Assembly (NCBI GenBank): GCA_947589355.1
Contig: CANPZC010000003.1
Coordinates: forward strand, 62,001-126,000
Direction of reading: 5' to 3'
DNA from: an uncultured Clostridia bacterium
GTDB taxonomy: Bacteria; Bacillota; Clostridia; Oscillospirales; Ruminococcaceae
DNA length: 64,000 nucleotides
The position numbers and the translations under genes are program-made. Positions 9,554-19,285 of the stretch are shown here, piece after piece. Position 1 is the first letter of the stretch; every line of letters starts with the position of its first letter. The notes beneath the pieces are model-generated. The model saw only the letters and a program-made list of their open reading frames with translations. It made no database searches and had not been told where the DNA came from.

Positions 9554-10237
9554 TTATCTTGTGGTCAAAAATTTAATAGCACGCTCTATGCTGTCCTTGG
9601 AATTGCCCCAGTCGGCATCTTTGCCTGTGTTGCGGTAGTCGTACATATCGCAGTAGTGAGCAACGTCCTCGCACAGGGAGTGCAGGTAGTTTCTGACAAG
9701 CGTTTCGCACTCTTTTTCAAACTGCTTGGCGGTGGGTTTATCGAGCTTTTCGGCGCTGAGAGAGCAAAGCAGCTGGTAGTGCGGCAGGCAGATATACTCC
9801 TGCTGCGAGAAAAGCGTTCGGAATGACTGGTCTTTTGAATACATCTCAAAAAGCGTTACCATGAAACGCTCCATGCCCCAGTCTATTTTCGAGCATACGA
9901 AGCAGGATTCGTTTACCTGCGATATTTTGCGCTGTTTGGCGTTTTTTGCAGCGAACAGAGGTTTATGCTCAAAGGCATCGAACTCCAGCTTTTTAAGGTG
10001 CGTTGACAGCATAAGCGCTAAAGATAAGCGGTTCTTACACTTTTTCATCTGCTCAAAATGGGTATGGCAAAAGCCCTGCGCGTTGGTTTCTATCCGCACA
10101 TCGGGTTCCATCATAGCCGCGCCCATTATGTATTCAACACAGCGCTGCTCTAAAGTATCGCGCATGGAGCAGATGGGGCAGCCGCATTTTGGCTCAAAAA
10201 CCTCGTTTATCGGTATTGTAAGTATGCTCTCTCGCAT
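9554..10237 (-). CDS. DUF6062-like conserved protein of unknown function
   Basis: N-terminal FEPKCGCPICSMRDTLEQRCVEYIMGAAMMEPDVR with CxxC clusters; recalled family, not searched. Confidence 0.6.
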   Translation of the reverse strand: MRESILTIPINEVFEPKCGCPICSMRDTLEQRCVEYIMGAAMMEPDVRIETNAQGFCHTHFEQMKKCKNRLSLALMLSTHLKKLEFDAFEHKPLFAAKNAKQRKISQVNESCFVCSKIDWGMERFMVTLFEMYSKDQSFRTLFSQQEYICLPHYQLLCSLSAEKLDKPTAKQFEKECETLVRNYLHSLCEDVAHYCDMYDYRNTGKDADWGNSKDSIERAIKFLTTR

Positions 10238-10330
10238 ATGTATCTTTCCTTTCAGAATATTTTGTGTTGCAATTTGCCGTTAAAACAAGTATAATGTAAT
10301 ATGACAAAAAAGTCAAGGAGGGCGCACGTT

Positions 10331-11149
10331 TTGAAATACGAAAAAGACGGACGGGACATTATTTTATATCAGCAGGACTTTGATCTGGACGAAACGCTTG
10401 ACTGCGGACAGGCTTTCCGCTGGCAGAAGGATAATACGCAGAAAAATGTGACATACACGGGGGCGTATCTTAACGTGCCGCTGAACATTTCGCAGGAGAG
10501 CGAGGGCGTTTTTCGGCTTAAAGATACCGATGAAGATACATTTAAAAGCGTTTGGTATGGATATTTTGATCTGGAGACTAACTACGGCGAGATAAAAGAG
10601 CGGCTTTCAAAAGACCGCACAATGGCAAAGGCGTGCGAATACGCAGGCGGCATAAGGCTTTTGCGGCAGGACGGCTGGGAGGCGCTTTGCTCTTTTATTA
10701 TATCGCAAAACAACAATATTCCGCGCATTAAGGGCATAATAGGCAGGCTGTGCGAGCATTTCAAAGGGTTTCCGCCGTATGAGAAACTAGCAGACCTCAG
10801 CCTCGATGACCTTGCGTTTTTAAGGGCAGGCTTTCGCGCAAAGTACATAATAGATGCGGCAAAGAAGCTGCGCGGCGGTGAGGTGGATCTTGAAAGAATA
10901 AAAACCGCGCCGATAGATCGTGCGCAGCAAGAGCTTATGAAGATATGCGGCGTAGGGCCTAAGGTGGCGCAGTGCGCGCTGCTTTACGGTATGCACAGAG
11001 TGGAGGCTTTTCCTGTTGATGTATGGATAAAGAGGGTGCTTCAGATGTGGTATCCTGACGGTTTACCAAAATGCTGCCGCGGCATTGAGGGTATAGCGCA
11101 GCAGTATCTGTTTCACTACATACGCACGGGCGTGCAAAGCGAGAAATAA
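10331..11149 (+). CDS. 8-oxoguanine DNA glycosylase-like HhH-GPD protein (likely TTG start)
   Basis: LDCGQAFRW, SFIISQNNNIPRIKGIIGRLCEHF, MKICGVGPKVAQCALLYGMHRVEAFPVDVWIKRV; AAGGAGGG RBS upstream of TTG 10331. Confidence 0.88.
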   Translation: MKYEKDGRDIILYQQDFDLDETLDCGQAFRWQKDNTQKNVTYTGAYLNVPLNISQESEGVFRLKDTDEDTFKSVWYGYFDLETNYGEIKERLSKDRTMAKACEYAGGIRLLRQDGWEALCSFIISQNNNIPRIKGIIGRLCEHFKGFPPYEKLADLSLDDLAFLRAGFRAKYIIDAAKKLRGGEVDLERIKTAPIDRAQQELMKICGVGPKVAQCALLYGMHRVEAFPVDVWIKRVLQMWYPDGLPKCCRGIEGIAQQYLFHYIRTGVQSEK

Positions 11150-11244
11150 AACAGAAAAAATTCGCCGTTTGCACTTGTAATTCGACGGCATATGTGCTAT
11201 AATTAAAAGTGTATATTTTTTAATTTGGAGCAAACTGAATATTT

Positions 11245-12030
11245 ATGGCGAACGATAATATTAAAAATACGCGCGCTGAAAAAGGCATGAGCGGCGACAG
11301 GCAGCTTATTGTAGGCAGGAACGCTGTTACGGAGGCTCTTAAATCGGGGGCGGCGATAGACAAGCTGTATGTTAACCCCACAGCCGGCGGCTCGGTAAAT
11401 AACATAATAAGGCTTGCGAAAGAGCGCGGCATTCCGGTAAAGGACACGCAGGAAAACAAGCTTTCGTTTATGTGCGGTGGGGCTGCGCATCAGGGCGTTA
11501 TAGCTTCGGCGGCGTGCGCTGAGTATGTCACGGTCGAGGACATACTTGAAAAGGCAAAGCAAAAGGGCGAAGACCCGTTTATAATAATCTGCGACGAGAT
11601 AGAAGACCCGCATAATCTGGGCGCAATAATACGCACGGCTGAGGCGGCAGGCGCGCACGGTGTTATAATACCGAAAAGGCGCAGCGCATCGCTGGATACT
11701 ACGGTCTACAAGACCTCGGCAGGGGCGGCAAGCTGGCTGCCGGTGGCAAGGGTGGCAAATCTGCCGTCGGCTATTGACAAGCTGAAACAGTGCGGAGTTT
11801 GGATATACGGCACGGACGGCGGCGGCGAGGACTACACCAAAGCAGACCTTAAAGGCGCGATAGGCTTGGTAATAGGCTCGGAGGGCTTTGGAATGGGCAG
11901 GCTGGTGAAAGAAAAGTGCGACTGCATTGTAAGTCTGCCGATGAAAGGAAAGATAAATTCGCTCAATGCTTCTGTGGCGGCAGGTATATTTATGTATGAG
12001 ATCGCGCGGCAGAGAGCAGTGAAACAGTAA
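11245..12030 (+). CDS. rlmB: 23S rRNA (guanosine-2'-O-)-methyltransferase RlmB-type (SpoU)
   Basis: IVGRNAVTEALKSG, DEIEDPHNLGAIIRTAEAAGAHGVIIPKRRSA, VIGSEGFGMGRLVKEKCDCIVSLPMKGKINSLNASVAAGI. Confidence 0.92.
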   Translation: MANDNIKNTRAEKGMSGDRQLIVGRNAVTEALKSGAAIDKLYVNPTAGGSVNNIIRLAKERGIPVKDTQENKLSFMCGGAAHQGVIASAACAEYVTVEDILEKAKQKGEDPFIIICDEIEDPHNLGAIIRTAEAAGAHGVIIPKRRSASLDTTVYKTSAGAASWLPVARVANLPSAIDKLKQCGVWIYGTDGGGEDYTKADLKGAIGLVIGSEGFGMGRLVKEKCDCIVSLPMKGKINSLNASVAAGIFMYEIARQRAVKQ

Positions 12031-12056
12031 ATTACAGGAAGGGAAGGATACCCGAT

Positions 12057-14438
12057 ATGTCAGATAAATTTTCGCTTGACGATATTCTTGAAGAATATTC
12101 TGCGAAAAAGGCAAACGGCGGTGTTAGTGTTAATAAGACCGAAAGCAGCAGCGCTGAGCTTGAAAGCATACTGAGCGGCGCGGCAAAGGCGGCTGAAAAG
12201 CATGAAACGCCTGCGGCAGAGCCGGAAGATAAGAAAGAAGTTGTTTCGGCGATAATTACGCCCGAAAGCGTTGTGGAAGCTGCCGAGGACGGGGGCGCGG
12301 AGGAAGCGACCGCCGAAGTCAGCCTTGACGACGTTAAGTTTGATAACTCGAAGAAAAACACCGACAAGAAAAAGAACCGCATAAACACTTCCGTCATAGA
12401 AAAAATGGTGATGGAGAAAAAGAGCGGCGAGGGATATACCCCGACAGGCGCGATACCGCCTGTGAACAGGGCGAGCGTTAAGGACATTGACATGGACTTG
12501 GAAGGTAAGATAATACCCAAAACAGAGCAGCTGGAGATAAGCGACGACCTTACCGACGAGCAGAAAATGGAGATACTTGAAAAACGCCGCGAAGAAAAGG
12601 TGCAGAATTTTGTGCTGGACAACGACCGCAACGACGAGGAGCAAAAGTCACGCGCGGCGGCAAACGACAACAGAGAGGCATTGCCTATTGATGAATTTAC
12701 GTCGTTTGAGCAGTCTCAGGAAGTGCTGGCGGACATAATGCAGCTTAAAAGCAACATTGTGGTAAGGCTGTGCGTGCTGGTGTTCACATCGCTTTTTTCG
12801 GTATATCTGACGGTGGCGAATGACCTCGGTCTTCCGATAGTTTCCATGTTCAGCCGCAACTACAGCCCCGAGGCTTTTGTGTTCACGCTGACGATACTGG
12901 GAATTATTTCGGCATTCGTATCGTACACGGTGATATTCAGCGGACTGAAAAAGCTGTTCTCTCTGAAAGCGGACTGCGACAGCATTGCTGCGATAGGTAT
13001 GGTGGTAACGATAATTACGGGCATTGTAAATCTTTTTGCGCCCGATTCTATACAGACGGGTAACTACCACATTTACACGGCGGCTGCAATTCTGGGTATG
13101 CTTTTCAACACGCTGGGCAAGCTTTCAATGGTGAACCGCGCGGACAGGAATCTTCGCTTTGCGGCAGGGGAATTTGAAAAACACGCATTCGCAAAGGTGG
13201 AGGACGAGGACGTTGCTTACAAGTTCACAAAGGGAACGCTCGACGATTTCCCTGAGCTTGTGACTACGAAAGAGACCGAATTTGTTGACGATTTTCTTAG
13301 AAATTCGTATTCTTCCGATATTTCCGATGAATACAGCAAAAAGGCAGCCCCGATAATGGCTATCGCAGGAGTTGCTGCGGCGCTTATAAGCCTGCTCCTC
13401 AACCGTTCTGACGCAGGTATGGCTGAAAAGATAGTTACGGCGCTGAGCGCTATGTGCGGACTTGTAACGCTTTGTTCATCGTTCGCGCTGATGCTTATTG
13501 TAAATCTGCCGCTGGCAAGGGCTTCAAAGAAGTTTTTGCAGTCTTCGGCGGTGCTGCTGGGTTATTCGGGCGTTGAGGAGTATTCGGACACCAACTCGGT
13601 GCTTATAGATGCGGAGCAGCTTTTCCCCGACGGAATGGTAGACTTGGTAAACCTGAAAGCTATGTCTTCCACTCTTATAGAGGACTGCATACTTTACGCT
13701 GCGAGCCTTTCTTGTCAGGCAGGGGGCATTATGAAACCGACGTTCTACAAAATGCTTCGCGGTAAGACTGAAATGCTGTACCCTGTAGAAAGCTACATCT
13801 ATGAAGACGGCTTGGGGCTCTCGGGCTGGATAGAACACAAGAGGATACTTTTCGGCAACAGGGAGCTTATGCAGAATCACTCGATAGAGGGCCTGCCCAC
13901 GCTTGCGAAAGAATCTGAATATTCAAAGGGCAACATACCTATATATCTTTCGATATCGGGCGTGGTAGCGGCGATATTCTTCATTCGCGTAAGCCCGAAC
14001 CTTACGGTGAGCAAGTGGCTGCAAGAGCTTACAGACAAGAATGTTACGGTAGTTATAAGAACGGTGGATTCGTTTATATCTACAAAATTTTTGTCGGAGC
14101 TGTTTGACGTTGATACGAACAGGCTGAAACTTCTGCCGTTCCGCTTCCACAGCGAATACGCGAAAGAGACCGCATATGTGCCGAGAATTTCTTCTCCGCT
14201 TATATGCAGCGGTCACTTCCATTCTATTGCCATGCTGATATGCGGTGTGAAGAACATTCAGGCAATGGCGGTAATGGGAACTATGCTTCAGCTGGCTTCC
14301 TCGGCGCTGGGTGCGCTGATAGCGCTTATTATGGTCATAATAGGTTCGCTCGGTCAGCTTTCGGCATCAATAGTGCTGGCTTACAACCTGATATGGCTGG
14401 CGGTAACGCTTTTATTGCAGCAGATGAAGAGGGTATAA
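12057..14438 (+). CDS. P-type-ATPase-like polytopic membrane protein lacking catalytic motifs (candidate pseudo-ATPase) with acidic N-terminal tail
   Basis: N-terminal MSDKFSLDDILEEYSAKK; C-terminal half collinear with P-type ATPase N/P domains (GLGLSGWIEHKRILFGNRELMQNHSIEGLP...GNIPIYLSISGVVAAIFFIRVSPNLTVSKWLQELTDKNVTVVIRTVDS) but no DKTGT or GDGxND. Confidence 0.6.
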   Translation: MSDKFSLDDILEEYSAKKANGGVSVNKTESSSAELESILSGAAKAAEKHETPAAEPEDKKEVVSAIITPESVVEAAEDGGAEEATAEVSLDDVKFDNSKKNTDKKKNRINTSVIEKMVMEKKSGEGYTPTGAIPPVNRASVKDIDMDLEGKIIPKTEQLEISDDLTDEQKMEILEKRREEKVQNFVLDNDRNDEEQKSRAAANDNREALPIDEFTSFEQSQEVLADIMQLKSNIVVRLCVLVFTSLFSVYLTVANDLGLPIVSMFSRNYSPEAFVFTLTILGIISAFVSYTVIFSGLKKLFSLKADCDSIAAIGMVVTIITGIVNLFAPDSIQTGNYHIYTAAAILGMLFNTLGKLSMVNRADRNLRFAAGEFEKHAFAKVEDEDVAYKFTKGTLDDFPELVTTKETEFVDDFLRNSYSSDISDEYSKKAAPIMAIAGVAAALISLLLNRSDAGMAEKIVTALSAMCGLVTLCSSFALMLIVNLPLARASKKFLQSSAVLLGYSGVEEYSDTNSVLIDAEQLFPDGMVDLVNLKAMSSTLIEDCILYAASLSCQAGGIMKPTFYKMLRGKTEMLYPVESYIYEDGLGLSGWIEHKRILFGNRELMQNHSIEGLPTLAKESEYSKGNIPIYLSISGVVAAIFFIRVSPNLTVSKWLQELTDKNVTVVIRTVDSFISTKFLSELFDVDTNRLKLLPFRFHSEYAKETAYVPRISSPLICSGHFHSIAMLICGVKNIQAMAVMGTMLQLASSALGALIALIMVIIGSLGQLSASIVLAYNLIWLAVTLLLQQMKRV

Positions 14439-14453
14439 CGAACAAAGCTTATA

Positions 14454-14691
14454 GTTCTTGTCAAGAAGGGAAAAGTTTTCGATTGACCCTTTTTCAAAAG
14501 GGTCATAGGGTCGAGGGGCAACGCCCCCGTCGCCCTCCGCAGAGGGCGAAATCCCCAGACGGCAGGCGCTCTGCAAGAGGTGAATTTCTAAACAGTCCGG
14601 TGGACTGTTTAGAAAGAGGGGAGGCTCTGCAAGAGAGAGCCTCCCCTAGTTGTAGTGCAACGCTCTCTTTCCGCGTTCCATTATGGAACGC
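14454..14691 (+). repeat. Multi-hairpin interspersed element, copy A (3' type I)
   Basis: GACCCTTTTTCAAAAGGGTC; GTCGCCCTCCGCAGAGGGCGA; AAACAGTCCGGTGGACTGTTT; GGGGAGGCTCTGCAAGAGAGAGCCTCCCC; GCGTTCCATTATGGAACGC. Confidence 0.85.
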
Positions 14692-14972
14692 CGTACATTG
14701 TGAAAAATTCATAACAAATAAAATGCGCGAAAGAAATAGCACACTCAAAATGAGAAGAAAACCGAACTACAGTGGAGAGTTGCACAGCTCCGCAGGGTGC
14801 GCGTAAGCGCAAATTATAAATACAATATATGCTGAAAAAACTGCGGCGTTTTGATGCGCCGCAGTAGTTGTATTATTTGTACTATAGATATTCTCGCATT
14901 TCTTACACAATATTCACACGAAGATTTCAGAAAGCTATCACGAGACTATCAAATTTTCGGAATATAATGGTA

Positions 14973-15773
14973 TCAGTCGGTTGGTGTGCTTGGTATTCTG
15001 AAAAGACGTTTTGCATTCTCGGCGGTAATATCAAGCACCGACTGCGCATCAACGCCCTTGACTTCGGCGACCTTTTGCGCAACACGGTATATCATAGCAC
15101 TTTCACTGCGCTGACCGCGGTAGCCCTCGGGCGCCATGTAGGGGCAGTCGGTCTCAAGCAGAAGTCTGTCCATCGGCACTGCCTCAAGCGCGCGCGAAGC
15201 CTTTTTGTTGTTCTTGAAAGTGAGCGCGCCTGTAAAGCCTATATACATACCCAGAGAGATCACCTCGCACGCCGTTTCATACGAGCCCGAAAAACAGTGC
15301 AGCACGCCTGTGGGGCGGTATTTGCGCAAAAGCTTCATGGTGTCTTCGGTGGCATCGCGGCTGTGTATGATAACGGGCAGGCAGTGTTTGGCGGCAAATT
15401 CAAGCTGTGATGTAAAAAGAGAAAGCTGCTTTTCCCGATCGTTATCGTCATAGTGGTAGTCAAGACCTATCTCACCGACGGCGACTATCTTTTCACTGCG
15501 AGGGAGCATTTCTTCAAGCCGCTGAATGTAGTCTTCGGGCATATCGTAAATATGCTCGGGGTGTATGCCTATGGCTGTATAATAGTGAGGATATTTTGCG
15601 CTGTACTCAATGCCGTACTCGCAGGAGGGCAGATCGGTGGCGCAGTGTATTATGCCGCTGACACAGGAGGAGAACATATCGGACAGAAGCGTGTCGCGGT
15701 CGCAGTCAAAAGAATAACCGTCGTAATGGCTGTGAGAATCGAATATGTTATTGTATAAAGTCTGTTGTATCAT
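14973..15773 (-). CDS. tatD: TatD family metal-dependent hydrolase / DNase
   Basis: FDSHSHYDGYSFD, AVGEIGLDYHYDDNDREKQLSLFTSQLEFAAKHCLPVIIHSRDA, LLETDCPYMAPEGYRGQRSE. Confidence 0.93.
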   Translation of the reverse strand: MIQQTLYNNIFDSHSHYDGYSFDCDRDTLLSDMFSSCVSGIIHCATDLPSCEYGIEYSAKYPHYYTAIGIHPEHIYDMPEDYIQRLEEMLPRSEKIVAVGEIGLDYHYDDNDREKQLSLFTSQLEFAAKHCLPVIIHSRDATEDTMKLLRKYRPTGVLHCFSGSYETACEVISLGMYIGFTGALTFKNNKKASRALEAVPMDRLLLETDCPYMAPEGYRGQRSESAMIYRVAQKVAEVKGVDAQSVLDITAENAKRLFRIPSTPTD

Positions 15774-15841
15774 CGGTAGACCTCCTTTGATACGATTATA
15801 ACACAAATATAAGTTTATGTCAATAAAAAAGAGGTGAAAAA

Positions 15842-16555
15842 ATGGCTAAGCCGCTGGGCGTTTTCAAGCGCTATGAAAAGAAATATATGCTCACTAAAGA
15901 GCAATTTGACATGGTGCAGAAAGCTTTGGAGGGTCATATGCTGCTGGATAGCTACGGACTGAGCACGATATGCAGCATATACTTCGATACCGAAAACAAC
16001 GACTTGGTGCGGCGGTCGGTCGACAAGCCTGTATTCAAAGAAAAACTGCGGCTTAGGTGCTACGGCAAAAGCGTTACAGATAGCGACAACGTTTTTATAG
16101 AGCTTAAAAGAAAGTATGACGGAGTGGTATACAAGCGCAGGGTGGCAGTGCCGTACTCTCAGGCGAGGGAGTATCTGCTGTGCGGCGGTGAATTGCCGTC
16201 TGACAGCCAGATAGGCGAGGAGATAAAGTGGTTTGTAAGCTTTTACAGACCCGTGCCTGCGGCTTTGGTGTGCTACGACAGGCTGGCGTATTACGGCATT
16301 GAAGACGGTGAATTTCGCGTGACGTTTGACCTTAACGTTCGCTGCCGTGGTGATCGGCTTACGCTGCAAGACGGCGACGACGGCATATGCATAACGCCCG
16401 AGGGAAACGCCATAATGGAGGTAAAGACCATTACCGCAATGCCCGTGTGGCTGTGCGATCTTTTGAGCGAGCACGGCATATACCCGACATCTTTTTCAAA
16501 GTACGGAACATTTTATAAAATGCAGGCGGAAAAACAGACCGCTGACATAAAGTAA
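15842..16555 (+). CDS. VTC-domain (polyphosphate polymerase-like) protein
   Basis: FKRYEKKYMLTKEQFDMVQKALEGHM, STICSIYFDTENNDLVRRSV, KLRLRCYG, FIELKRKYDGVVYKRRV, IMEVKTITAMPVWLCDLLSEHGIYPTSFSKYG. Confidence 0.88.
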   Translation: MAKPLGVFKRYEKKYMLTKEQFDMVQKALEGHMLLDSYGLSTICSIYFDTENNDLVRRSVDKPVFKEKLRLRCYGKSVTDSDNVFIELKRKYDGVVYKRRVAVPYSQAREYLLCGGELPSDSQIGEEIKWFVSFYRPVPAALVCYDRLAYYGIEDGEFRVTFDLNVRCRGDRLTLQDGDDGICITPEGNAIMEVKTITAMPVWLCDLLSEHGIYPTSFSKYGTFYKMQAEKQTADIK

Positions 16556-16573
16556 ACCATAGGGGGCAAAAAT

Positions 16574-17260
16574 ATGTTTCAGAGTATTTTCAACAATTCA
16601 ACGGCGGTGCTGACATCTATAAGCGACAAGCAGATGCTTATATGCACGGCTGTATCGCTGCTGCTGGGCGTTGTTATAGCGGTGGTAACAAAAGTGACGA
16701 ATGGGCATTCATCTAAGAGCATACTTACAACGCTTATACTTATACCCGTTATTGTGCAGCTTATTATAATGATGGTAAACGGCAATCTCGGTGTGGGCGT
16801 ATCGGTAATGGGTGCGTTCAGTTTGGTGCGTTTCCGCTCGGTGCCGGGCAACGGAAAAGAGATAGTTTCAATTTTCAGCGCGATGGCAATAGGTCTGGCG
16901 ACAGGCACGGGGTACATAGGTGTTGCAGTTGCAGCCACGGCGGTTATAAGCATAGTTTTGCTGATACTTGGGTTTATACGCTTCGGAGAGGACGACAAGG
17001 GGGCAAGACAGCTGAAGATAATCATTCCCGAAGATTTAGATTTTACCGAGATATTTGACGATATTTTTGAAAAGTATGTAAAGCAGCCCGAGCTTGAAAA
17101 GGTGAAGACCACCAACATGGGAAGTATGTTTGAGCTTACATACAACATAATATTAAAGGACGCAAAAAATGAAAAGAAGCTTATTGATGAGATACGCTGC
17201 CGCAACGGCAACCTGACCGTTACCCTCAGCCACAGAGAGCACACGGGCATGGAACTATAG
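16574..17260 (+). CDS. DUF4956 domain-containing membrane protein
   Basis: Multi-TM plus MGAFSLVRFRSVPGNGKEIVSIFSAMAIGLATGTGYIGVA motif; immediately follows VTC gene. Confidence 0.82.
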   Translation: MFQSIFNNSTAVLTSISDKQMLICTAVSLLLGVVIAVVTKVTNGHSSKSILTTLILIPVIVQLIIMMVNGNLGVGVSVMGAFSLVRFRSVPGNGKEIVSIFSAMAIGLATGTGYIGVAVAATAVISIVLLILGFIRFGEDDKGARQLKIIIPEDLDFTEIFDDIFEKYVKQPELEKVKTTNMGSMFELTYNIILKDAKNEKKLIDEIRCRNGNLTVTLSHREHTGMEL

Positions 17261-17281
17261 GCAGCTTTGGAGGCGTTTGTT

Positions 17282-19201
17282 TTGACAAAAATAAAAAATA
17301 TATCTAAACTGAAAAAGGCTGTTGCGCTTATAGCTGCAATAATGCTGACCCTGACGGCGGCAGGCTGCGCGGACAAGGGAAGTTCTTCGGGCGATAAGAA
17401 TAGTTCGGAGAGTGGGCAGGTAAATTCTTCGCAGGGTGATGTTCATGAAGTTACCGGCGAAGTGCAGCCTGTGGTATCTGACAAGGTAAAAGACAAAGAT
17501 CTGGACGACAGCTACGGCAGCCCGACGGCGAAGATAACCTTTGGCGACAGTGTGCAGACAGACGGCAGCGGCGTGACTGAGAGCGGCGGTGTTGTTACCG
17601 TTACGCAGGAGGGCACGTATATATTCAGCGGCAAGAGCGATAACGCGCAGATAGTGATAGCGGCTGACGAAAAAGCCGATGTAAAAATTGTGCTTGACGG
17701 AGCGGAGATAAAAAGCACGAGCGGCAGCGCTGTATACGCGCAGACGGCTGACAAGGTTATTGTTACGCTTGCGCCCGAAAGCTCAAACAGCCTTACAGAC
17801 GGTGGAAATTCGGAGGCGTGCATTTACGCTGAGTGCGACCTTACAATAAACGGCGGAGGAAGTCTTTCGGTAACGGGGGCAGTAAATGACGGCATTGTTA
17901 CTAAAGACGACTTGGCGCTGGTAGACGGCGTTGTTTCGGTAAATGCGGTATCTACAGGCATAAAGGGCAAAGACAGCGTTACTTTATACGGCGGAAAATA
18001 CAGTGTTTCCTGCGGCGGTGACGGACTGAAATCTACCACTGCGGACGACAGCGAAAAAGGCTGGGTAGCAGTGAGCGGCGGCGAGATAGCTATAGAGAGC
18101 GGCAGTGACGGCATACAGGCTGAAACATCGCTGACATTCTCGGGCGGAAAGGCTGACATAAAGACAGACAGCGCGCTTTCAGATACGGGCGAGACGGCAG
18201 GCAAGGGGCTTAAAGCTGTGACAGGCATGAGCATAAGCGGAGGAGAGATAAGTGTTTCTTCTGTAGAGCACTGCCTGCACTGTGACGGAGCGCTGACTGT
18301 TGACGGCGGCAAAATAACGGCAGATGCGCAGCAGGGCGACGGCATTTCGGCTGACGGAGATGTTGTTATAAACGGCGGCGATATAACTGTTACGCGCGGC
18401 GATGAGGGTATTGAAAGCAAGGCGGCTCTTACAATAAACGGCGGCAATATTGACATAACCGCCAGTGATGACGGTATGAACACGGGCGGCAGCGACATAG
18501 CGGCAGATGTTTCTCACGATGTATCAATAAGCGGCGGCAATGTGCGCATAAACGCTGAGGGCGATGGTATAGACTCAAACGGAGATATAAATATTTCGGG
18601 CGGCGTGGTAACTGTATTTGGCCCCACGAGCAGCGGCGACGGGCCTTTGGACTGCGGTGACATGGGCGGCAAGATAGTAATTAGCGGCGGCACGGTCATG
18701 GCGGCAGGCTCGGTAGGTATGATGCAGCTGCCCGATGAAACGGCTTCTCAGAACAGCATATACACCACTATGCTCAACGCCGCGCAGGGTGACACCATTA
18801 CTCTTGCAGACGATGAGGGAAATGTTATAGTAACTTTCACGGCTGAAAAGCAGCTTGCAGGCATTACGATCTCATCGCCCGACATAAAGAGCGGCACGAC
18901 TTATCATCTTTACAAGGGCGGCAAGATAGAGAGCGATGAAAACGGCGAGGCGTTCAGAATTGACACCGAGGGCGCACAGGAGATAGCTTCGGGCGAGGCA
19001 GCACAGGTGAATACTTCGTTCGGGGGAAGTGTTCAGGGCGGCTTCGGCGGAGGAAAGTTTGGCGGCGGACAGATGCCGAATGATGGACAAATGCCAAATG
19101 GCGGACAAAGACCCGACGGCGGAAGAGGCGGTATGGCAGGCATGGGTAACATGGGCGGTACGCCTCCCGAAATGCCCGACGGCGAAAGACCTGTATTTTA
19201 A
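17282..19201 (+). CDS. Lipoprotein, carbohydrate-binding/beta-helix-like repeat protein, Gly/Met/Pro-rich C-terminus (likely TTG start)
   Basis: Lipobox LTAAGCADKG; repeated DLTINGGGSLSVTG / SVTLYGGKYSVSCGGDGLKS / AVSGGEIAIESGSDGIQA units; C-terminal GGGKFGGGQMPNDGQMPNGGQRPDGG. Confidence 0.78.
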   Translation: MTKIKNISKLKKAVALIAAIMLTLTAAGCADKGSSSGDKNSSESGQVNSSQGDVHEVTGEVQPVVSDKVKDKDLDDSYGSPTAKITFGDSVQTDGSGVTESGGVVTVTQEGTYIFSGKSDNAQIVIAADEKADVKIVLDGAEIKSTSGSAVYAQTADKVIVTLAPESSNSLTDGGNSEACIYAECDLTINGGGSLSVTGAVNDGIVTKDDLALVDGVVSVNAVSTGIKGKDSVTLYGGKYSVSCGGDGLKSTTADDSEKGWVAVSGGEIAIESGSDGIQAETSLTFSGGKADIKTDSALSDTGETAGKGLKAVTGMSISGGEISVSSVEHCLHCDGALTVDGGKITADAQQGDGISADGDVVINGGDITVTRGDEGIESKAALTINGGNIDITASDDGMNTGGSDIAADVSHDVSISGGNVRINAEGDGIDSNGDINISGGVVTVFGPTSSGDGPLDCGDMGGKIVISGGTVMAAGSVGMMQLPDETASQNSIYTTMLNAAQGDTITLADDEGNVIVTFTAEKQLAGITISSPDIKSGTTYHLYKGGKIESDENGEAFRIDTEGAQEIASGEAAQVNTSFGGSVQGGFGGGKFGGGQMPNDGQMPNGGQRPDGGRGGMAGMGNMGGTPPEMPDGERPVF

Positions 19202-19285
19202 AACAAAATATAAAAAATGTTGACATTGCAATTGACAAACGGTCAAATGTGTGGTACTATATAAATATAAATAAATAATAAATAG

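Noticed and set aside
14204-14806. 200-aa + strand ORF spanning the end of the pseudo-ATPase gene and hairpin element A
   Set aside because: Overlaps a supported CDS and reads through an interspersed palindromic repeat; spurious.
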